This document shows, piece by piece, positions 56,243 through 64,000 of a stretch of 64,000 nt of DNA. Both the position numbers and the translations under genes were made by a program. The stretch lies in contig CM068386.1 of NCBI GenBank assembly GCA_034770075.1, forward strand, positions 79,771,007-79,835,006, read 5' to 3'. This DNA is from Aralia elata. Its lineage: Eukaryota > Streptophyta > Magnoliopsida > Apiales > Araliaceae. The stretch's first letter is position 1. Each line of letters starts with the position of its first letter. Below the pieces are notes generated by a model. It searched no databases and was not told where the DNA came from. It saw only the letters and a list, made by a program, of their open reading frames with translations.

Positions 56243-57139
56243 ATGGCTGCCTATAATTATCAGTGATCTTATACGAGAATGACTCAGCTAAGGGCGGTAG
56301 TGATTTATGGACTAGATGTATTTACTGCATTAGTTGCATAGATTGAGACACTTACGAAGAAGATTGATGCTCTAGTGGTGCAACATGTTTAAAGAGTAGC
56401 AGTGAATTGTGAAGTATGTGCTGGAAACCATCCAAGTTATCAATGTGCCTTCAGTTTCGAGTCAACTTCGGCGACTATCCCAACAATTATCATCATGATT
56501 AGGGGAATCATCCGAATTTTTCATGGAGCCACAATAATCAAGCCCAAACCTTTGCTCCAAGCTAACCAGACCCTCCGAGGTTCTTAATGCAAGCTCCTCC
56601 ACAGGAAAAATGAGTCAAACTTGGAAGAACTTCTTTTTAAGTACATAGCTTTAAATGAGGAGAGAATGAATAGTCAGGAGGTGTCGATTCAGAATCTCGA
56701 GAACCAAATGTGTCAAATTGTCAATGCTATTAACAATTGCCCTCAAGGTGTGTTGCTAAGCGACATGGTTCTCGAGACTGATGGAGTACCTGTGCCAAAC
56801 GATGTGGATGCTGAAAAGGAGGAGATGAGTGGGGACTAGGAAAAGAAGGCAGGGGAAGATCCAGCCTTGAGGTCCAACGCCAATAAGCATATTCTGATAG
56901 TGTCCCCTATGCCTTTTTTACCAAAGCTCAAAGATTCAGGTAGCTTCACAATCCCGTGCACAATTGGTAGTCATTTCATAAGCAGAGCTCTATGTGACTT
57001 GGGAGCCATCATATATTTGAAGCCATGGTGTAGTGAGAGAGGCAGGCATATCAATCGACAACTGGGTTTGAAAGAGCCTACAAATGATATCTTACACTTG
57101 GCGGACATGTTCCTCAATTATTGTAGGGGAATAAGATGA
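56243..57139 (+). pseudogene. Athila gag and partial aspartic protease, broken
   Basis: ATG at 56243 is followed by early stops. The order of family blocks is intact: a CEVCAGNHPSYQC knuckle-like box (56414-56452), the SIQNLENQMCQIV block (about 56683-56720) and PQGVLLS. The protease-like block contains SFTIPCTIG, ALCDLGAIIYL (the family has DLGASINLMP) and LHLAD. Several stops and frameshifts separate these. RT, RNase H and integrase, which should follow, are absent. Confidence 0.8.
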
Positions 57140-58387
57140 GAATTGAAGAGTCGAGCTGGCGACTCTAAACTAAGAGCTTCTTGGGAGGCAACCTAAGTTT
57201 TACATTTATTTTTTGTTTTAGTTGATTGTATTTTAATTTCTTATGTCAATTGTTTTCAAGTCCAAATAGTGAACAAAAATGGAATACAATCCTGAATCAG
57301 TGGACGACGAGGACGCTGAAGTGGCCAATCAACCGACTCTCAGGGAAGTCTTTTGCTTTAATTTTTTCTATCTTAGCCATTGAGGACAATTTCTAGTTTA
57401 AGTTCGGGGTTGTGTTTTTATTTTTTGTTTTAGCGTATGATGTTATTAGAGTTGCATTTTAGTTAGTTTATTTTAACTTGAGCAATGGATTAATTGTATT
57501 TGATGATGGCCTATGAAAAAAAATTGTGTTTAATTTTTAACTCTTGTGAAATTGAGAAGCATACGTAATTTATATTATGACTGATTAATTGGTTTTATGT
57601 TGTTTGTGATCCTTTTGCACTTACAAGAACATATCCATCTGTTTGGCTAGTTAGAACTTTGAAAAAGGTTTATATAGCTAAGTATTTGTGGAGATATCAC
57701 TGAAACTTTAAACATTTATTTAAGCATCATTCAAAGAAAAATTTAGGCATTAACATAAGTTTGGAGGAAATCTTGGACTATTAAAATTTTTGAATATTTG
57801 AACCTTCCCGAGTTGTTAAAAGAAATCGCGTGGTGGGTTGAGATGGAGTGTAAAATACACTCGCTCATAAACACGTTTAGGATACGAGATGGAGCGTAAA
57901 ACGTACTCGTTTAATGGGAAGTGAGAGGAAATATAAAATCCACTCACTAAAAAATAAAAAATAAAAAAATATAAAATATCTAAATACTTGGGAAGAGTTC
58001 AAGTGTGTATAAATGTATGAAATATCCTTTTGATCCTTTAAAGTTTATGTTTTGTCTTTTTTAGCAGAGATTGATGTGAAAAGTAGGCTTCTAGAGTTGA
58101 TAGTGAAAATCTTTTATGAAGCATTTGATTATATGATCGTATGTGAGTTATGACTAGTTCGAACAATTGGACACACACACAAGGGTCATGAACAGTTGTG
58201 AAATTGATGATTAGGTTAAAATTGTAAGGTTTGCATGTTCTTAAAATTTTGCTTGAGTTATTGTTTAAGGAAAGTTTTGAGGCCATATTTCAGAATCGTA
58301 TTGATTTATTTCTCAAGCCAATTGTTAGTTAAAGTTAAATTTTTTAGTTTTATTCTTAGTGTTTTACTTGAGGACAAACAAAGATTC
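57140..58387 (+). mobile_element. Athila 3' internal region after loss of pol
   Basis: GCTTCTTGGGAGGCAACCTA (57177-57196) and GAGGACAATTTCTAGTTTAA (57384-57403) are the usual landmarks between pol/env and the 3' UTR in Athila-like elements. Small repeats with GTAAAA and ACTCG words lie at 57840-57945. There is no coding sequence. Confidence 0.65.
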
Positions 58388-58402
58388 AAGTTTAGGGGTA
58401 TT
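58388..58402 (+). other. Polypurine tract of the Athila-type element
   Basis: AAGTTTAGGGGTATT before TGATGGGTG, preceded by the GAGGACAAACAAAG box typical of the group. Confidence 0.8.
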
Positions 58403-59992
58403 TGATGGGTGTATTTTATACCCATGAATTGAGTACTTTTGGTTTGATGAAATTGTGCGTTCTTGAGTATTTTCAGTTCATTTTTATGCATTTTGTGTGT
58501 TTTTGGTGTAAGAATGGGAATTGAGCTTGGAATGGTGTTTTGAATGAAAAATCGTGCATTATCAGTCACTAGTGAGCAAAATGGGCTAAGAATGCTAAGC
58601 GTGCAGCAATTAGGCTTAGTGTGCGACAAAATGTAGCACTCAGGGCTCGGGCATGCATCGACGTGTGGCAAATTAGCTCGGTGTGCAACCATGTGCGTCA
58701 GACGTCGGGTATGTGCAATAGTTAATGGGCTTGTGCGACAAACATCAGCAGAAGGCAGCAAGTTGGGGCAACGTGTGTCAGTCATCAGCAAGTTGGGGCG
58801 CTGTACAGAAGGCGTCGACAGGAGCACGCGCGCGCAGAGGGGCACCAAAGCTGCAACGCTGCACATGAGCGTCGCGACGCTGGGCAACCAAAAAGGTAGC
58901 GTTGCTCATGGGCACCGCGACACTGGCTCGTGTGGGCTGAAGGCTTTCTAGGCGTGTTGTGCTATCTTATTTAATTTGGGACTTGCTATATTGACTTCAA
59001 ATTGGATTCAAACTCTATCGAGCTAAGGAAAAGGCTTATAAATACAACTAAAAGGGCTGACTATCAGGGGGGATTAACATCATTAACATCATAACCGTAA
59101 CACACATCCAAACTAGGGTTCTTCATCAAATTTCCAGGCACACAAAGGAGAATAGGTTGGAGGTTAAGTGTGGAGATCGAGAGGTTGCGTGACACAGATT
59201 TTTATCTCTTCTCCTTTCTTTTAATTTTTGTAATCTTAAGATATTCTTTTGTTTTATGATGACGTTTCCCAACCTTGTTATGACCTAACTTTTTATTGAG
59301 ATTGTAATGGAACCCAATGTTTAGTATGAATTGATCTTATTGGATATTGTCGAGCATATTTGAATCGTTTATCATATTTTGTGCTTATTGATGATTGTCT
59401 AGCTAGCAATTATTATGATATAACCTAGATGAAATTGAAAGATGAATTCCAGGGTTAGATCTGAATATGATAGCATGTGTTCTTGATTATTCTTTTATGG
59501 ATTGAATAACATGATTTGTGTATAGGATATTAATATACCTATATGCCGCATGTAACTTGTATAGGAATTTATTATTAATGAATCTTGTTCTAAGTTATTT
59601 ACATAGGAATATAGTGATTTAATTAGAATGAGTATTTTTATTTAACTACCGACAGGGGTTTTATAAATAATCATTAGTTCTCAGTTAGCGATTTGTTATG
59701 ATTAATTAATTGAAAAGAAAGTGAAGAGATTTAGACGAGACATTGGGAGAAATTGTAATCTTAATTTTTTAATCAGATTTTAATCTATGTTTAGTATTTT
59801 AGCTTTATTTTAATTAATTTCAATTTTATAATCTTTAATTCATTTGTTTAAATAAGATTGAATTGATATAAAATTAATATTTGGCTAATATTATTAGCAT
59901 ATTCCTCGTTGGATCAAACTCTACTTATTGCTATATTACTTGTTGATCACATATACTTGCGTGTATTTGTCAATACCAAATTTGGACAACAA
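58403..59992 (+). mobile_element. Athila-type 3' LTR, 1590 bp
   Basis: It starts TGATGGGTGTATTTTATACC and ends TTGGACAACA. A GC-rich block (about 58600-58940) contains the perfect palindrome AGCGTCGCGACGCT (58868-58881). It differs from the 5' copy at many positions. Confidence 0.85.
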
Positions 59993-61049
59993 CATGATTT
60001 ATGTATGGGGGAGTTTTGCATTTTTGTTGTTAAATTTTTATTTATGTATTTTATTTTTCTTATTTTTAGGAAACTAAATAAAACAAAACACACACAATAA
60101 AAAAATTATAAAATTAAAAATTTTGTTTGATTAATTATGGATTGAATTTATTCTAATAAGTGTCTGTGGAGCAATAAGTTTGAGTAAGATTTAAAGATTT
60201 AGAACTCTTGAACCTTTGATTAGATATAAAAGCTTAGTTCGGAACACCATCTTGAATAAAATTAAAATTCATATGCACTTTTGCACTTCATGTTCGCACT
60301 AATTCCTAATTATAGGGTATAAACTATGATTCCAAAAATAAAGAAATAAATAACTGCTTCAATATCTATTGAACGAAATAACTTGGTATCCAAGCCTCAT
60401 GACGCATCGATATTCACGATGAAAAGTGTGATGGATATAAGCAGCTTGATTAGTCTAATTTTGCGGCCTTTGTTACTCGAGTTAGTAAGTCCTTAGGGGT
60501 GTCTTTACACCTAGTGCTCTAAAATTAACTAGTTTGGGAGACATTGGTCAAACACTATACATGGGTAACTCTGAAAAGTCTAAGACAAAGAGACATTGTA
60601 TAAGTCAAGAATGAAAAAAAAAGTTTTGCTTGATTTTTACGGTAAAAGTCCCTACTAAGAGTTACATCACATACACATACATGCATTACATGAAATTAAT
60701 TTTATGAAGGATGGTGTCTAGAATGAAAATAGAGTCTTTTTTGATAAGTTGAGAGTGTGATTTTGAATTTGATCTTGCTTACATATAATACCCGTGGATA
60801 CTTAGAAATTTTCTTTCGATTTCATAATTAGTTAAACTCAAAAAGATTTTATTTTGAATTTTGAATTTTGTGGGTATATTCACCGCAAACCCTCACGAGA
60901 CATAACTCGTCCATTTGAGATAACCTTGAGATTTAAAGGCTTGTTAAACATGCTAAGTACAATCGTGTTTCCTACAAAAATGAGATAGTTCTAGTTTTCT
61001 TTTCTTTTATTTTATTCGAGGACAAGTAAAAGCTAGGTATAGGGATATT
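59993..61049 (+). mobile_element. 3' end of a second Athila-like element, with shared 3' UTR module and PPT
   Basis: The module at about 60180-60950 aligns in order with 1-1050: GGGTATAAACTATGA, the TCGAG...GGGGTGTCT...CACCTAGTG block and CTCACGAG...CATAACTCGTCCA. The tract AGCTAGGTATAGGGATATT (61031-61049) follows a GAGGACAAGTAAAA box and precedes the LTR. No satellite array is present in this copy. Confidence 0.65.
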
Positions 61050-61639
61050 TGATATACACATTAATTATACATTTTAATATTTCTATTTTATGAATTTATA
61101 TGTATATTTTATTTAACTAATACATTTTATTTTATTTTGTAGGAGATAATATTTTATTTATTTTTTGATCAAGTAAAGGATAATTGTTCTAGCTTTTGAG
61201 GATTAAAATGGACTTTAAAAGATTATCATGATAGAGTTGGAATTAATTTGGAGATAAATGGATAAGAAGAAAAAAGGAACACCAATTTCAATGTATCTTA
61301 GATTAGGTTACAATTTATTTTTCCTTATAAATAGGTTTTTTGTTGTATGTAAAGGGGGTTACTTTTTATTTTCCTTTTCTTTTTCTTACTCTCGGCTGGA
61401 ACAATGAGGGAGTAACAGGTTTTAGTTTTTTATGTTTCTACTTTGATTGGAGTCCTCCATAAAGCAAGTTGCAAGAGCATTGGTTTATAATTTCTTTTTT
61501 AGTTCCTTCCATTTCCTTTTCGGCAAATAGATTAATGCATTTAGTTATTATGTAAGTACTTAACTGTTACATATTATATCACGGTGTATCTAACAGTTTT
61601 CTTATTACTCATGCGTTAGTGTTTATGTAATATAGTTTA
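61050..61639 (+). mobile_element. Athila-like LTR, first 590 bp
   Basis: It starts TGATATACACATTAAT after the PPT. A TATA box (TATAAATA) lies near 61325. It is interrupted at 61640 by a copia LTR. Confidence 0.6.
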
Positions 61640-63146
61640 TGTTAGTGCAAATGCATATTTGATTTGATAATGAGATAATATTTGTAACCAGTAGCTTTTG
61701 TGAAGTCCTTAAAATGAAATTGATGTAAAATGACTTAGATTAGAAGATCAAACTTGTTAGGTTGATCTATTTCGTTGAGTAAATTGAATGTATAGACTAT
61801 AGGAAATTAAACGTTCGTAAAGCTGATTAGACGATCGTAAAGCTTATTGGATGATCGTAAAGCATACTGGTCAAGTTCGCAAAGTCTACTCTAAGATCAT
61901 AGGGTTTGAATAATTGTAGAATCTGCTAAGAGATCGTAAAGCACATTGAAGATCGCAGATTCTACCAAAGATCGTAGAGCCCTCTACTCAAAGATCGTAA
62001 AACAAGTTGAAGACCGTAGAGTATGATAAAGAAATTGTAAAGTGCATTAAAGACCGTAGAGTCTAATAGAGATCGCAGAGTACATTAAAGATCGTAGAGC
62101 TTATAGAACATAGAGCATGTCAATCGTAGAGTCAGCCTAGCCAGATACTCTATGACCACTACGAAAATCTACGATTATGAAACTCTACGATTAGGAAAAT
62201 CGTAGAGTATATCAGCTCTGACAATATTCTGACAATGTGAAGACTCATAGAGTGAAGATCCCAAGATAGTTGTTGAATATCTTAAGATTAAAAGGAAGAT
62301 CAGATCGAATTGTATCTAACATCTAGTCCGGTGAAGTGACAACAACCCACGTGAATGTCTCTGTGACAGTCTGATGTGACATATCATAGCCGAAAGCAAG
62401 CTGACACATCCTCTCTAAAAGTCAACAATCAGAGATCTTCTAGGATTGGAGCTTTAAATGAGTAACGACAACTTTCCAACGAGACATTCTCGAGGACGTC
62501 TATAAGTGGCACGCAAATTCAATCTAGGAGTAACGATCACGATCATACAAGTTGAATTGCTGCCCAAATCTTAAGAACTCTACTCTACGATCTAGAACTA
62601 CTTGTTCTGCTGCTAAGTCTTTCTTTGTTGGACTTAAAGCCACTTAGCAGCACCTCTAACTCAATCTTTCTCTTAGTGGTTCTTTAGGTCTTAGTGACTT
62701 TTGTAACCAAGTCTAAGTGACTTAAAGGGTTCTGCGTGAACTAGTCTTAGTGACTTGAAGGAATCTTAGTGATTCATCTATTATAAATATTCTTCGTGAA
62801 CAGATCTTGGTGATTGTCCATCTTTAGTAGATTATACCTACTCGAAGAGTAAAAGAGTGGACTAGGAGATCTTTATGCTCTGAACCACTTAAAATTCTCC
62901 GTGTCTTCCTTACTTTCTGCAAAGTCTTTTATATTTATTTGTGACTTAATTCCACTTATATGCTAAATTCAGAACTGCGAAGTCTTTTAGATCTTTGAAG
63001 GGGATTTTCAAATTATCATTTTATTGTGCATAAATAAATTAACCTGCTTAAATTTATAAGTTGGTAATACGTCATTAAGAGAAAAAAAATTTAAAGGATC
63101 TATTCAACCCTCCTTTTAGATCTCTTAGTGCCTTTGAGAAACAACA
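61640..63146 (+). mobile_element. Copia-type 5' LTR, 1507 bp
   Basis: It starts TGTTAGTGCAAATG and ends GAGAAACAACA, followed by a Met-type PBS. It matches the partial LTR at 21833-22729. It carries a GATCGTAGAG array (61805-62215) upstream of a TATA-like TATAAG at about 62501. Confidence 0.8.
61805..62215 (+). repeat. GATCGTAGAG-type degenerate array (copia LTR copy 2)
   Basis: About 17 words such as GATCGTAAAG, ACCGTAGAG, ATCGCAGAG and ATCGTAGAG recur about every 20 bp. The inverted pair CTCTACGATTA and AATCGTAGAG closes the array, as in the copy at 22015. Confidence 0.85.
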
Positions 63147-63148
63147 AG

Positions 63149-63160
63149 TGATATCAGAAC
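63149..63160 (+). other. Primer-binding site (initiator tRNA-Met, degenerate)
   Basis: TGATATCAGAAC compares with TGGTATCAGAGC, two bases after the LTR end. Confidence 0.75.
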
Positions 63161-63279
63161 AGGTTCTCGTAATCAAAGCTTACATCACTTGAGTAGATAA
63201 ATAGCACAAAATAAAACTAGTTCTGAGCTTGGTGGTGGAAACAAACGACCCCTATATGTAATAAAGATAAATTTACTAA

Positions 63280-63720
63280 TTAGAAAGTATGGATACAGGC
63301 TTACATGGATGCACTTGATGAGGAGTTATTTGATGCTGTTCTAAATGGCCCATTTGTTCTCATTAAGCTCGCTCCAATAATAGAAGATCCAAACAAGGTT
63401 GCGGCCAAACAAAGGGCTGAATGGACTGATATAGAGAAGAAGCTCGTGCAGCTCGATAAAAGAGCCAAGAACATTCTGGTCATGACTTTAGAGGACGAAC
63501 TGTTTGAAAACGTAGTCAAGTGCAAAACAGCAAAGGAAGTATAGGAAGCTCTCCTAGTGATGCATGGAGGAACTTAAGAAGTTAGGGAAAACAAGTAATC
63601 CCTACCAACTCAACAATATGAAATGTTCTCCCATGTCCCTGGGGAGAATATACCAGCAACTTATGAGAGGTTCAACGTGTTGCTCAACTCTCTCAGAGCA
63701 TTTGGAAAGGTTAAACCTTA
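63280..63720 (+). pseudogene. Copia gag (UBN2-type) fragment, broken
   Basis: The text AYMDALDEELFDAVLNGPF, a DIEKKLVQLDKRAKNIL block, EDELFENVVKCKTAKEV and then PATYERFNVLLNSLR follow the UBN2 gag domain of copia elements. There is a frameshift near 63290 and there are in-frame stops at about 63542 (TAG where the family has Trp), 63575 and 63596. The sequence stops at about 63720, where another LTR begins. No pol is in the window. Confidence 0.8.
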
Positions 63721-63725
63721 ATATT

Positions 63726-64000
63726 TGATGAGTGAATTTTATATCTACGAATCGAGTATTATTAGATTTAATAATTGTTATCTTTAAGTAATTTTTAAAG
63801 TTGTTTTATTTGTTTTTATGTTTATTTATTGTATGATAGAGCAGGAAGGGCATATATGTCATTTTGGAGAAGAAAAGAATTAAAAATCTTTAAAAATGAG
63901 CATAATGGCATTTTTGTAAATATGGTGTCCCAGAGCGGCGTATATACGCCCAAATTTGTACTAAATGCGGCGTATATACGCCCAACATCAGATTTGGCCA
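63726..64000 (+). mobile_element. Start of a further LTR (Athila-like), continuing beyond the window
   Basis: TGATGAGTGAATTTTATATC resembles the Athila LTR start at 58403. It interrupts the copia gag. Two copies of the palindrome GGCGTATATACGCC lie inside (63937-63950 and 63969-63982). The element is seen only in part. Confidence 0.55.

Noticed and set aside
58306..58887. 193-codon minus-strand frame over the Athila PPT and 3' LTR
   Set aside because: It crosses the PPT/LTR boundary in antisense and has no domain.

Overview
The window looks like nuclear DNA of a large-genome flowering plant, most likely a eudicot. It is AT-rich and gene-poor and is dominated by nested LTR retrotransposons, MITEs and microsatellites. 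The only two host-type genes I can support are plant ones: a P-type pentatricopeptide repeat (PPR) gene and a split RRM gene resembling BPA1 (binding partner of ACD11). I see no rRNA gene, no convincing tRNA gene, no CRISPR array and no bacterial operon structure. The species cannot be named from the sequence alone.

Layout. 1-6065: the 3' end of a Tat/Ogre-type Ty3/gypsy element. Its 3' UTR carries two satellite-like arrays (a 101-bp unit, and a 35-bp monomer organised into a 140-bp higher-order unit), followed by a polypurine tract, a 1.9-kb LTR, and a primer-binding site directly after that LTR. 6066-17200: mostly unannotated intergenic DNA with a long hairpin, two hAT-type non-autonomous elements with intact 8-bp target duplications, a decayed unidentified ORF region (10252-11055), a LINE relic (14374-15150) and short tandem duplications. 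17203-19698 (minus): an intact intronless 831-aa PPR gene. 20204-32487: foldback elements, a copia RNase H relic, and six LTRs or LTR fragments from several families, some nested. 33486-37437 (minus): a four-exon BPA1-like gene whose last intron contains three Stowaway MITEs. 37776-38181: a solo LTR with a perfect 5-bp target duplication.

39576-55299: a chromovirus LTR of about 3.9 kb is split by a complete 11.3-kb Tekay/Del-like chromovirus (39722-51048, minus strand, target duplication AGAAG). The inserted element has two 2.74-kb LTRs, a PBS and PPT, an extra acidic coiled-coil ORF ahead of gag, gag-pol with five nonsense codons and one frameshift, and a C-terminal chromodomain-like tail. 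The split outer element keeps its own PBS and a related acidic leader ORF, which then runs into an Athila LTR. 55249-59992: an Athila-type element that keeps gag and part of protease but has lost RT, RNase H and integrase. 59993-61639: the 3' end of a second Athila-like element. 61640-63725: the 5' LTR, PBS and broken gag of a copia element. 63726-64000: the start of another LTR.

How the parts relate. The two host genes are independent and are not linked functionally by anything visible here. The rest records repeated nested insertion. Points that stand out are satellite arrays forming inside a retrotransposon 3' UTR, an acidic leader ORF shared by two chromoviruses, a 20-bp-period GATCGTAGAG-type repeat in LTRs of apparently different superfamilies, and short GC palindromes in many otherwise unrelated AT-rich elements.
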